64,000 nucleotides of DNA from Scheffersomyces stipitis CBS 6054 (taxonomy: Eukaryota; Ascomycota; Pichiomycetes; Serinales; Debaryomycetaceae). Below are positions 11,148 through 21,394 of the stretch, in pieces; positions within the stretch are counted from its first letter, which is position 1, and each line of letters opens with the position of its first letter. The notes beneath the pieces were generated by a model. The model was given only the letters and a program-made list of their open reading frames with translations, searched no databases and had not been told where the DNA came from. Location: the NCBI RefSeq assembly GCF_000209165.1, contig NC_009046.1, positions 310,001 to 374,000 on the forward strand, in the 5' to 3' direction. A program made the translations under genes and the position numbers.

Positions 11148-12590
11148 ATGCTAAGGTATAGACCGACGTGGGCGATGCTCAAAAGGACATTTAGCAGCAT
11201 GACCAAAACAGAAGCAAGGGTCGATTATGAAAACTGGACTAAAGAACAGCTTATAGAAAGAATCCAACAGTTGGAAAATTCATCCTCGAAATTAAACTCA
11301 ACACTTCCAGTTGCTAGTCCAGTTGTAAACGATGCAGTTGCTTCCGCAAAAGACATAAGTAGATCAGAGTCTGCTCCTCCAATCATGGACATGGCCACAG
11401 AAGGGTCAAAGAAAAAGAAAAAGGTTCGAACTTTCGATATGAACAAATACAACAAGAGATTTATAGCATTGAAATTTGCCTATTTAGGTTGGAACTACAA
11501 CGGATTGGCCTACCAGCTGGAGCCAACACCATTGCCTACTGTTGAAGAAGTCGTTTTGAAAGCTTTGACGATGTCAAGACTTATTACTGAACCTACTCCA
11601 GACAAGTGCAAGTTCAGTCGTTGTGGCCGTACTGATAAAGGTGTCAGTGCCATGAACCAAGTCATCTCGTTAGTCGTGAGATCCAACTTAAATGAAGAAG
11701 AGCAATTGCTCAAAGAAAACGACCACAAAGAAATCAAGTACTTGTCCATCATTAATGCTTTGTTACCTCCAGATATAAGAATGACAGCTGTCTGTTTAAG
11801 ACCTCCTCCTAAATTCGATGCTAGATTCAGTTGCGACTATAGACACTACAGATACTTGTTCAAGAAACACGATCTTGATATTGAGCTTATGAATGAGGCT
11901 TGCATAAAATACATCGGATCCCATGACTTCCGTAACTTTTGTAAGATTGACGGATCCAAACAGATCACAAACTACGTCAGAGAAGTCTACAGCATGAAAA
12001 TCATCCACCTAAAAGATGATTTTTATGCTGTTGACTTGAAGGGTTCTGCCTTCCTTTGGCATCAGGTCCGTTGTATGGTGGCTATATTGTTCTTGATTGG
12101 TCAGAAGCTTGAAGCTACCACCATAATCGAAGACTTGTTTGACTTGGAAAAATATCCTACTAAGCCAGTCTACGAAATGGCCAATGATATTCCCTTGGTT
12201 CTCTACGATTGTATATATCCGGAAATGGAATGGCTCTCGCCAATCGGGTCTGAAGGTACCATCGAGAAGTTCTACAAACACTTCGCCATGTTCAGGGGCC
12301 AAGTATTGGACTACCAAGTTAAGGCTAACATGATTGGAATTATGGAACCATTGGTAATGAAAGATGCTCCTGAAATTGAGAACACCCAGAAACGTGGAAC
12401 CATGAATGTTGGTGATGGTAGTGGTCGTAACTATTCCAAGTACGTTCCAATCAGCAAGCGTGAAGTAGGCGAAACCGTTGAGGCAATCAACTCAAGACAC
12501 AAGGAAAAGAAGAGAAAAAGAGCCATTGCACTCAGTGAAGCTAACAGCAGGGCAGACAGCGAAGTCAGTAGCATTTTAGAAGAACAATAG
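11148..12590 (+). CDS. DEG1: tRNA pseudouridine synthase Deg1/Pus3
   Basis: Forms pseudouridine at positions 38 and 39 of the tRNA anticodon arm. The 480-residue TruA-family protein has FAYLGWNYNGLAYQ followed by the catalytic block SRCGRTDKGVSA, in which Asp is the nucleophile. Further on are YRHYRYLF and the FLWHQVRCMV motif, and the C-terminal tail is Lys/Arg-rich. The first ATG (11148) adds 17 residues rich in Arg and Lys ahead of a third in-frame ATG at 11199 (MTKTEARVDYEN), so a short mitochondrial-type presequence with alternative initiation is possible. Pus3 is known to modify both cytosolic and mitochondrial tRNAs. Converges on SNF8 with 41 bp between stops. Confidence 0.94.
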   Translation: MLRYRPTWAMLKRTFSSMTKTEARVDYENWTKEQLIERIQQLENSSSKLNSTLPVASPVVNDAVASAKDISRSESAPPIMDMATEGSKKKKKVRTFDMNKYNKRFIALKFAYLGWNYNGLAYQLEPTPLPTVEEVVLKALTMSRLITEPTPDKCKFSRCGRTDKGVSAMNQVISLVVRSNLNEEEQLLKENDHKEIKYLSIINALLPPDIRMTAVCLRPPPKFDARFSCDYRHYRYLFKKHDLDIELMNEACIKYIGSHDFRNFCKIDGSKQITNYVREVYSMKIIHLKDDFYAVDLKGSAFLWHQVRCMVAILFLIGQKLEATTIIEDLFDLEKYPTKPVYEMANDIPLVLYDCIYPEMEWLSPIGSEGTIEKFYKHFAMFRGQVLDYQVKANMIGIMEPLVMKDAPEIENTQKRGTMNVGDGSGRNYSKYVPISKREVGETVEAINSRHKEKKRKRAIALSEANSRADSEVSSILEEQ

Positions 12591-12631
12591 TCCTGTAAAT
12601 ATTGTATCATAGACTTTAGAATAGATGGAAT

Positions 12632-13348
12632 CTAACTGGAAATCCACGATGGCTCCCAATACTGCCATTCGCCCTTTTCGCCTTGTGAATCGACCCAAAG
12701 AAATCCATTCATGATCATTTCATCAATTACAGACTTGCAACGTACTTTATCCCAGCCGTAATTATCTCTGAGTAATCTATAGGTAACAAATCCACCCATG
12801 AAACCGCAGATCTCGTATATTTTCTTTTGGTCATTCGTGATAGAGCCTCCGATTGCAGAAGTAAATTTGAGCCATTTCTTGCCTGATATTGTCAAGATTT
12901 CATATCCCTTTCCCAAAGTAGTAAGCGTAGCCAAAGACTTCTCGATATTTGCTTCTGTCACCTCGATGTTAATGTATGTGTTTTCTCGTATAATAGATAC
13001 CAATTCCTTGAGACGGATAAGGCCACCATTAACATCTCTTGTTTCTTGACACACTTCTACGATCCTTACAGCTAGACTTATTGTATAATTACTGTCCTGC
13101 GAGCTCTTTGTATTCGATAGTGAACTCGAATACAAGAGAAGATCTAAAGGATCGATACCCACCAGTTGGCAAATGTGGGTGAATTTGTTTCGGAATTCTG
13201 AGTTCAGTTTGATCTCATCTCCATGATCCAGAGCAAAGTTGATAAGAGCAGATTGAAACACAGCCAATTGGGTTGAAAGCTGGTCTGAATGTCTTTCACT
13301 TAGTGATCTACCAAGCTTTGTGTATGCGTCGTCATTTCTATTACTCAT
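12632..13348 (-). CDS. SNF8: ESCRT-II subunit Vps22/Snf8
   Basis: Subunit of ESCRT-II, which sorts ubiquitinated cargo into multivesicular endosomes. The 238 residues match Snf8 throughout: QLSTQLAVFQSALINFA, EFRNKFTHICQLVGIDPL, then the two winged-helix domains, ending with DEMIMNGFLWVD and YWEPSWIS. The start is the ATG at 13348; the frame runs five codons further only to a TTG. Relative to S. cerevisiae Snf8 the first ~10 residues (a short basic helix before the coiled coil) seem to be missing. I found no convincing upstream exon with a GTATGT donor. Part of a block whose order matches reconstructed yeast synteny. Confidence 0.93.
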   Translation of the reverse strand: MSNRNDDAYTKLGRSLSERHSDQLSTQLAVFQSALINFALDHGDEIKLNSEFRNKFTHICQLVGIDPLDLLLYSSSLSNTKSSQDSNYTISLAVRIVEVCQETRDVNGGLIRLKELVSIIRENTYINIEVTEANIEKSLATLTTLGKGYEILTISGKKWLKFTSAIGGSITNDQKKIYEICGFMGGFVTYRLLRDNYGWDKVRCKSVIDEMIMNGFLWVDSQGEKGEWQYWEPSWISS

Positions 13349-13941
13349 TTTAACCTTAAGCAAGGTTTCTCTATACGGAATCGGTTTTTGAATCGTATAG
13401 TAAATTACTATTTACTGCGGATTGGTATTTGATATTTAACATGTAGGAAATCAGAGTCCGTCAAGTTCGGCACCTTGAATATACAATGAACTTTTGCTAT
13501 AATATTAGAATTCTGTTTCTTGAAATATTTCTTTGGTTCAAAACCAATATTTTACTTTGTAATATACTTGCAGTTTAATCAGAATGCTACAATCTGATGT
13601 TAATTTTTGGAGAACTTGAATTAATTTGAAGCATGAAGATCCATTTTATTTAATTAATTTTTGGTCAACAAATTAACAAATTACTGCAACTGCAATTTGG
13701 GCAAGTATATCGATTTTTAAATTATGGAAAATTTTCAAAATGACTATTGGCATGTTATGACATATCTCTAGTTTTTCAGAATTTGTTTGAATTATGAATT
13801 AAATCTAGTTATAGACATGCTATATATAGAGAAGTAAAATAAAGAGTGTTTATAAATAATAAGTAGGGAATAACACTATATTCCCGGTAGAATTGAATAC
13901 GCTTCTACTTTTGCCCCGATTAGAGAAATAGCTCACCAAAT
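13349..13941. other. AT-rich spacer between DUR3 and SNF8
   Basis: A 593-bp spacer holding the SNF8 promoter and the DUR3 3' end. It is very AT-rich with repeated AATTAA-type words near 13650-13680. No gene, tRNA or clear regulatory site is recognised. Confidence 0.5.
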
Positions 13942-16116
13942 TCAGTCTCTTTTAATGTAGTCACGATAGACACCGTTGAAAACCTTGTAGAATGATTTTC
14001 TACCTGCAACAAGTGGAACTAGCCCGATAACAATGAATGCACCATAAAGCCAAATAAGAGAGACGGTAACGTAGCCCTTGAAGTAGGCCCTAGAGAACTT
14101 CCAGTTTCTGTACAATGGCAATGGCCAGAGCACCCAAGTAATCAAGAGGATGAAGATGGCTGCACCTGTAGCAATCTTAATCCAGAAGTCAAGTTCACGT
14201 TCAGTCAATTGGTGTAACTCTAATTCTTCGCCAATCAACTTTTCGTCGAGTTCCTTGGAGCTCAATTCTTCCTTTGAACCAGTTTCGTTGATTGTCGTAT
14301 GAGTGTGTTCTCTCTTCTCGTTAACCTCATCCGAGTATTCACCGTTGCTTTCTGAATCAGGCTTGTCTTCTTCCTGGGTAATAAGAAGGTCAGCTTCCTG
14401 TAATTTCTTCCAGTCAAACTTCAGTGGGTAGGCCAAACTAACAATGATAGAAACAATACCTGGGAGTAATAAAGCCGTCAAGGAACCAAATAAAGCAGGC
14501 AACTGACCACCAGTACTGACGATAGTAATCTTTCCATAGTAGTGGTAGGCTGTGGTCAACCAAATTGTGATTCCAAACACTAAACCAAAAATAGGAGCAA
14601 CAAAAACGGCAAGCGCAGTTTGTCTATCCCAAGTAATAGTGAAAATCAATGGAATGACACCAGGACAAATAATTAATGGGTAAAAGTAGCCATACCAGGT
14701 CATGTTAACACCTACATAATGTAACATAACCGAAAAAGCAGCACAGAAGAGACCAAAAAAAACAACACCAATATGTGAGATTCTGATCATATGCTTGTTC
14801 TGTGCTCTTGGGTTGATGTACTTCTTGTAGATGTCAAAAGAAAGAATACTACTAACAGATATCATCTGAGCACTGACAGTAGAAGTAACTGCCAAGTAGA
14901 TAATTAAAAGAAGAGCACCAACAGCTCCGTTACCCAAAACTTGCTTTAATACATATGGCAAAACAAAACCAGAATCGATTTCGTATTGAGTCAAGGCTCT
15001 AGGGTAGGTTGGCCAACCAGGTGTACCATCCAAGACAATTGCTGCACCACCAATAATAGAACCCAATGGCCAAACATTTGCGAAAATAAAGAAAGCAGCA
15101 ATCAAGTAAGCTGGAACTGTAGCCTTTGGACTGGCAGAAAATGTTTTTTGCCAGAAAGAAGAATCTAACACAGTCAAACCAAAGTTACCGCAGGTTAAAA
15201 TCAATCCAAAGAACAACGCACCTTGAGACTTACCTGTTAAAATAGAACCATCGTAGTTACCAGCAATGTATCTTTCACCATCTTTCTTAACCAATAAGTC
15301 ATATAATCCGTCTAATCCTCCGATCTGGTCCGATGTGAGAACAGATGTATTAAGGTAACACAAGATCAAAAGCAAGATCAAAGTATGCACGAAATCTGTC
15401 AAGAATGTGGCCTTCAAGCCCCCAACAACAGTGTAAAGCAAAACACCAAATGGGATAAGCATGGTAGATGCGACTGGATGCAAGTTACCAGCAATAATCG
15501 AGATGGCACCGGAAGCACCAAGAATCATAGAGGAACAGGAAAGCAAATTATTGGCTAAAGCAAGGAATAAATAGAGCAAATGATTGGCTCTGCCGTATCT
15601 TAATTCAACAATTTCTAATGAGGTGTGCGCAGTTGGGACCTTCTTCTTAGCATGGATACCAATCAATGACATCACAGCGATTTGAACAGCTAAACCGGCA
15701 CCGTAGTAATATGAAGCCTGGATACCATAACTATAAACCATAGTTGACACCCATAACAATTCAGTGGCCCAGGACCACGACGAGTAGACTGCAGAAGCAG
15801 AAAGAAATGTCTAGAAATAATGTTAGCAAGGGTCCCTTAAAAAATTGCAGAGTAGATTTCGCAACCCTGTAGATCCTCTGGTACATAAGAAAAAGATACA
15901 AATTTCAGGTACCAGCTCCACTGTAAAAATTACACTATTACGTACACCAACACTTCTGTTAGCCACTGAGAAAGTTTCTGTGGAGTGTGCATTTTCGTTC
16001 AAGTACTTCTGCAACAACTTAGTTGTCAAGATCATACCCCCAGCGAAGAGAGCACCAACTCCGACCAAAATACCATATCCAGCACCTTGACCCAATAATT
16101 CAACTGACTGAGACAT
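13942..16116 (-). CDS. DUR3: DUR3-type urea/polyamine:proton symporter, spliced
   Basis: Plasma-membrane sodium:solute-symporter-family transporter that takes up urea (and polyamines in known homologues). Exon 1 is 15946-16116 (57 codons) and begins with MSQSVELLGQGAGYGI, the family start. Exon 2 is 13942-15810 (622 codons plus stop). Joining them gives RSVGTFLSASAVYSSW, which aligns without gaps to the matching DUR3 segment. The 679-residue protein has about 15 predicted membrane helices, including GGLKATFLTDF and AVTSTVSAQMISVSSILSFDIYKKY. An acidic hydrophilic loop precedes the last helices. GATAA sites upstream would fit nitrogen control. Yeasts of this group have several DUR3 paralogues and I cannot say which one this is. 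Confidence 0.92.
15811..15945 (-). other. Intron of the DUR3-type gene (135 nt)
   Basis: Donor GTACGT, branch site TGCTAAC and acceptor TTTCTAG, with the branch motif 11 bases from the acceptor. It splits two conserved halves of the first transmembrane region in phase 0. Confidence 0.92.
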
Positions 16117-18852
16117 TCTTCAATTACACTTCGATTGTATTTGTAAATTTCAGAAGGTGAAATCGACGGATTGACGCCGTTCTTTATATATAGTTATAGA
16201 ATTGCCTTCATTCCCACACGTGAAAAAATGTCACCTCTATAGACCATCCATACAACTGCAGTAGAAATGTCATTACAAAAAATAGTTTAGTTAATTAACT
16301 AAGGATGAAACTTCGGTTCGGCTGAAAACTGGTTACCACAATGGCTGCGGGTTGATAACTGCCATTTTTGAGTCTGCATGCGAACTGTGGAACATATTCG
16401 CACTATTCTGGAAAGCAGTCGCATACGAAATACCTGTTGAAAAAGTGTGGCTGCAGCTCCAGGCGAGCGAAGTTTTTCAGCCGATTCTACAACTGGGGGA
16501 GGGGGCCCTGGGCCTATAGTATTGAGGAAAGAAACTACTTGGAAAATTGGCTGAAGCACTATCTACCAATTCAAGACCGCTACTACCGTTTTCTCTCCGG
16601 TTCATCAGTAATGGAGAGCTAATACCATGCTTACCACAATTACTCACTGCCAATCATTGTAGCCAGATCTTGCAAAATTTAGTCAAAGAAAAGTGCATTT
16701 CCTGATTGCCAAGCTGCAGATGATCGCTTCGGTTCGGGTGAAAGAGCAGACCGTTAGATAAATGAAAATGACCCTTTCGTTCGGATAACAAAACTGTGGA
16801 CCATTTCAGATTACATTATCTACCCCGTTATGACCAAACAGTTTGAAAACCGTAAATAAGCTTCAGTAAGAAAATGCTCAGCCAAATGTAAGTGGGTCAC
16901 GTGAACTAGCAAATTGACTGTGGCTGCAAAATTGTGGAAGAATTCTAGGCTTGTGAAACCTCTTAAACTTCGTCTTTGTGAAACCAAATAAACTGTTGGT
17001 TATGGTCTCTATTTTAATCCGGTAACCATTCAACTGTTAATTGAACGCTCTTGTATATTGAGGGAGAATTGATTTTAATTTTGTGAATAAGTCAATGTGC
17101 CTTAAAACCAAATAGTTTGACCAAAATTTTAAACGTAGTATCTAAAAGTTCATAGAAGTGGGTTGCTTGTTTCGCAAATCGTTGAAAGTGCACAATTGTT
17201 ACTATGAATTCGCCATGTCTCCAAGACTTGGCAGATATTGTACAATCATTTTGAAGACTGCTGCCAAAAGCCATTCATATCGGTTAGCTACACTGCGTTT
17301 TGAAGACTCTCCAAAGCCTTGGAGAAGTCGAAACTCATTGACAAGATCCTCGTCTGCACCTACAATATAAGCATTTTATTCACATAGAGGTCTCTTATCC
17401 ATATTTAGCTTGCCCTGGTACATGGTTCGGCCCATGAAGTCAGTTCTGTCTGGAGAAAAAATCGCTTGAAGGAACACTATAGATTTGACGGAAGCTCAGT
17501 GGCGAACTATTTTTAACGGGACTTCGGTCCTAAAGATAATGTTGCTCACTGCTACAGCCCTTCGATAGAGATTATGAAGCCACATACTTTGGCTGCGAAA
17601 TTGTCCAGACTGAATTCCGGCTTCAGAAAAGATCACATTATGACCAAAAAAATTTAATTTCATTCCATTGTCTAGCCGATACGTCCTGTCTTGCTTAATT
17701 GACCACAAGATGCCTATGTTCTGTTTAAGCTACATACGACAGTTCGTGGGTGACTAGCGAGAAATTAACATTTGCAAAAGTTTGTGCTACTCCCCGCTAA
17801 CTAAAAGCACAAGATCAGAAAAACCGTCTCCTTTAAAGAAAAAGTGAAGCTCGGACTACAAAAGGGGTAGCCATTGCACGATTTATACATCGATGGCGAT
17901 TTAAAGATTATTTCGAGTTGCAAATTTGATTATAGATTGAACCACCAGCCTGCAAGCAGCGACTTCTAATAAACTTGCGATCTGAACGTATAACAGTGTT
18001 CGTTAAACATCTGAGTATATATTCAACTATGAATATGAAAATTGTTTATATCTCGGTTACTTATTGGCTCCAAAAGAGTCCTTTGGTATAGTATTCAGTC
18101 TTTGGAAATAGCATGAATGCCGCAGATGAAAAAACAATTGTCAACTCGATAATATACGCTATCGTCTCAATGTATTACTCTATTAGCACAAACCACTATA
18201 CAACAATAGAAAGCAGAATGAAGAGAAGACTACGATTTAAGCACAATGATTAGTAAACTTCAAAAGTCTAGGAAAAACTACACTCACTTATTTATGAAAT
18301 TTATTGACTAACTCTTGAAAATATGCTCAAAGTGGTGAGCGTAACATCTCGTCGAAGAATAGACTCATATCATCACATGTGAAACTTTATGATCAAAGAG
18401 AGAAGAAAACATATATGATATAACTGTATCGACTAACGTAGAAAAATGCCCCAACAATCTTGATCTCGATCACATGAAATCCTATTGAATCTGCACATGG
18501 ACATACAGTACTTAAGCTCGGTCTACCAATCCATTTCCGCACTTCTTTATTGATCTCCGGATATATAGTATAACTGCTCTGGTAGTCACAACTGTTCTTT
18601 AGCAGCAGCTAGCGTCCATCTTTTCTATCTACTTGAAATAGCTTGCGTTCGATTGTACCATCTTCGGTGAGAAGAACAGTCTTCAAAGTGGTTCCAAAAT
18701 TGCTTTTACGCATCTGAAAATCTATATTGCACCCAATATTTTAGTACCGAGCTTAATTTTTCAATTTAATCCACCTTACCTTCTTCTTGCTTTCTTACCT
18801 AAATTTTAAGTTCGACACATCGGTAACCAGAGACCAATCAACTCCATCCACT
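16117..18852. other. 2.7 kb gene-free region
   Basis: The longest gene-free stretch of the window, between DUR3 and the hydrolase-phosphatase gene. No frame here looks coding and no tRNA was found. It contains a 16-bp perfect palindrome (16287-16302), two pairs of near-identical words (16311-16327 with 16727-16743; 16921-16935 with 17590-17604), a GATAA cluster and a cUUCGg-type hairpin (17519-17530). It may hold decayed repeats or an unrecognised ncRNA; neither is shown. Confidence 0.4.
16354..16820. promoter_or_regulatory. GATAA cluster upstream of DUR3
   Basis: GATAA occurs at 16354-16358, 16757-16761 and 16784-16788, and its reverse TTATC at 16816-16820. GATA factors activate nitrogen-source transporters in yeasts, including DUR3 homologues. 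The sites lie 240-700 bp from the ATG, so their role is plausible but not demonstrated. Confidence 0.35.
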
Positions 18853-20814
18853 ATGTCATACGATCCAATCCCAGTACCCAAAGAAATCCAGGTCACCATT
18901 GGAAAAGGTATCTCAGGTACTATAGCCATACCCCACTCTGCCGAAGCTGAAAACCCATATGAAGATGGGTACGCACCAGCTACCCACAAGGCTGCTTTGA
19001 TTCTCCATGGTCAGGGAGGTCACAGAGACTACTGCTACCAAAAACGTCTTGCTCACAAGCTTGCAGCCGATCTCGGAATCTACTCGCTTCGTATTGATTT
19101 CCGTGGCTGTGGATCCTCGGCTGAAAATGAAGATGCTCAGAAAGGAAGAGTCCTTGCACAAGATGTGGATGACATTCAAGCTTGTGCTGAGTTCCTTAGA
19201 GATGGAAAGCTCAACCCTCTAGGCATGTCATTCACGTTGCTGTCGATTATCGGCCATTCGCGTGGTTCTGTAGCCATGTTCTTGTGGGCCATGCTCCAAG
19301 ATGAGTATCTGAAGCTTGGTGATCCAAATGCTATCATCGTTCCAAATTTGATTAACTGTTCAGGAAGATTTTCTCTGCCTACTGTAGCTGACAGATACCC
19401 TCTTCATGACGAGTTCTTTAAAGAGGTACCCATGATGTGTCTCAGACATGGCCAGATGTCTGAGATCTTGATCCCCAAAAGTGAGTTGGTGTCTCTATCC
19501 AAGCCCGATCTCTCCAAGTTACACGGCTTGACTACAGAATGGTCTGTCTTGAGTATTTATGGACTTGAGGACGAGATTATACCCATTAATGATAGTTCCT
19601 TATATGCCAATGCCTTGAACAGAGGTTATTTCTCCCATAGATTGGAATTAATTCCCAAGGCTGACCACAATTTCTATGGAGTTGAACCAATTGAACACGA
19701 TGACCACAACATTGAACAAAATCCAGAAAACTTACCACTTAACAAAAAGCAGGTTGTCAACTACAACTTTAAGGTGATCGATATTATAGCCAACTTCTTG
19801 AGTCCTGAAAATGAACTCCAACGTTTCTTGCACACGTCCTTGGAGATTGGAAGATTATCGAGATGGAAAAACGTCGAAGGGGTGAGTAATTTTAGAGATA
19901 TTGGTGGTTGGAAGATTCATAATCCCACTTTCCCCTTAAATTCAAGCTCAAGTTTCCCAGAAAAAAGCGCCTTGCAGTACTATGTCAAGCCTCATACCGC
20001 TTTCCGTTGTGCTAATATTTCTGGCATCAAACCAGCAGGTTTGAAAACTCTCCAAGAATTGGGGGTGAAGGCTGTGTTCGATCTTCGTTCTGATGGTGAA
20101 GTTGAGCAAGATGGAGTACCACAAAACTTAGAGCAGTATGGAATCAAAAGGATACATGCACCAGTCTTCTCCAAGGATGATTACTCTCCTCACGCAATTG
20201 CTATTAGATATACCAACTTAATGACCAGTTGGAACACTTATGTCCATGTTTATGAGAATATGTTGGAATTTGGTATTGGTGCTTACAGAACTATTTTCGA
20301 GTACATCCTCAAGGAAAACAAACCTTTCGTGTTCCACTGCACCGCTGGTAAGGACAGAACTGGTATCTTAGGAATGTTGATATTATTGTTACTTGGTGTT
20401 GATAAAAATACAATTGCCAAGGAATACGAGTTGACGACCATTGGCTTAAGACCAGACCATCCTCAATTAAGGGAAAAGTTTGTGGAAACGACCAGAAAGT
20501 TGAGAGAGAAATTGGGCGATAATAGTGATGTCGAACTCTTGATTTCTCAAGGTAGAAAGAATTGGACCATCGAAGAAGATGGATTCAACAACTTGATCAG
20601 TTCCAGATACGAAGCTATGTTGGCCACAATTGAAATGTTCCATGATACCTATGGTAACATTGTCAAATATATGAAGACCGAATTGGGCTTCACAGACAGT
20701 GAAATCAAGAGAATCTACGAAAACTTAATTATTATTGATCCTCAAAGTCGTGGATTCGAAGTTTCGGGAGCTCTCAACTGGGACCACAGGAACCTGGGAA
20801 GAGTCAAGTTGTAA
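18853..20814 (+). CDS. Alpha/beta hydrolase fused to a tyrosine-phosphatase-like domain
   Basis: A two-domain protein of 653 residues. The N-terminal half is an alpha/beta hydrolase: HGQGGH (52-57), DFRGCGSS, nucleophile elbow GHSRGS (Ser136), and likely acid and base in GLEDEIIP (Asp240) and KADHNFYG (His272). The C-terminal half is a Tyr_phosphatase_3-type domain: NFRDIGG (346-352), FDLRSDGE (409-416) and the signature HCTAGKDRTG, with Cys496 and Arg502 fitting CX5R. Both active sites look intact. The ATG at 18853 is used; upstream the frame opens only at a TTG. I do not know the substrate. Fusion of an esterase-like domain with a phosphatase suggests successive steps on one ester- and phosphate-bearing metabolite or lipid, which is inference. 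It converges on CTF8. Confidence 0.85.
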   Translation: MSYDPIPVPKEIQVTIGKGISGTIAIPHSAEAENPYEDGYAPATHKAALILHGQGGHRDYCYQKRLAHKLAADLGIYSLRIDFRGCGSSAENEDAQKGRVLAQDVDDIQACAEFLRDGKLNPLGMSFTLLSIIGHSRGSVAMFLWAMLQDEYLKLGDPNAIIVPNLINCSGRFSLPTVADRYPLHDEFFKEVPMMCLRHGQMSEILIPKSELVSLSKPDLSKLHGLTTEWSVLSIYGLEDEIIPINDSSLYANALNRGYFSHRLELIPKADHNFYGVEPIEHDDHNIEQNPENLPLNKKQVVNYNFKVIDIIANFLSPENELQRFLHTSLEIGRLSRWKNVEGVSNFRDIGGWKIHNPTFPLNSSSSFPEKSALQYYVKPHTAFRCANISGIKPAGLKTLQELGVKAVFDLRSDGEVEQDGVPQNLEQYGIKRIHAPVFSKDDYSPHAIAIRYTNLMTSWNTYVHVYENMLEFGIGAYRTIFEYILKENKPFVFHCTAGKDRTGILGMLILLLLGVDKNTIAKEYELTTIGLRPDHPQLREKFVETTRKLREKLGDNSDVELLISQGRKNWTIEEDGFNNLISSRYEAMLATIEMFHDTYGNIVKYMKTELGFTDSEIKRIYENLIIIDPQSRGFEVSGALNWDHRNLGRVKL

Positions 20815-20917
20815 CAACTATTTAGCCTTTGATCATAAGTTCCTCTACAAATGGCATAGATTGCACCTCTATTTCTATCCTGATTCTAATATACATTTTT
20901 AGCAGATGATTACATAC

Positions 20918-21394
20918 TTATTGCATTATAGGCAATGGCCTCTGTTTGAAGATCATTTTCTTGCGAACAATGTCGACAATCTGTATGTCTTCTTTTTGTT
21001 TTTCGTTTCCGTTTTCTGGACTGGTATCTTGGTTGAGTGGAATTTTCATAACTCCTAAAGGAAGATCCAATTCGACTATGGAACCTAACAATCTCTGTGA
21101 TTTTCCAATGAAAAGGGTCACCTTTGAAGGGTCTTTTTCATCAAGCTGCAATTGTCCAAAGTTCACCGCATGTTTAATCTCGTCCACAGTGACGAAATTT
21201 CGTATATATTCAGCGTTGGTATCATTTTTCTGAACATTTATAGGAGCTTCATGAGGCAAATTCAACTCACCTTGGATTTCTATGAGTGAAAGTCCAAATG
21301 GGGTCGATATCACGTCATCTGGAGTATTTACTGAGGAACGTTCTGAATTTGCTATCAGGCGAACACCTGATAAGTCTACTATGGCAGAGGGCAT
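20918..21394 (-). CDS. CTF8: Ctf8, subunit of the Ctf18 clamp-loader complex
   Basis: Small subunit of the alternative RFC (Ctf18-Dcc1-Ctf8), which loads PCNA and supports sister-chromatid cohesion. The 158 residues carry the family pattern: GLSLIEIQGELN near residue 35, then FGQLQLDE, LFIGKSQRLLGSIVELDLPLGVMKI, and the C-terminal KKMIFKQRPLPIM, which is typical of Ctf8 ends. The length is a little over the S. cerevisiae protein (133). The start ATG at 21394 fits. Divergent from the membrane protein gene at 22261. Confidence 0.85.
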   Translation of the reverse strand: MPSAIVDLSGVRLIANSERSSVNTPDDVISTPFGLSLIEIQGELNLPHEAPINVQKNDTNAEYIRNFVTVDEIKHAVNFGQLQLDEKDPSKVTLFIGKSQRLLGSIVELDLPLGVMKIPLNQDTSPENGNEKQKEDIQIVDIVRKKMIFKQRPLPIMQ

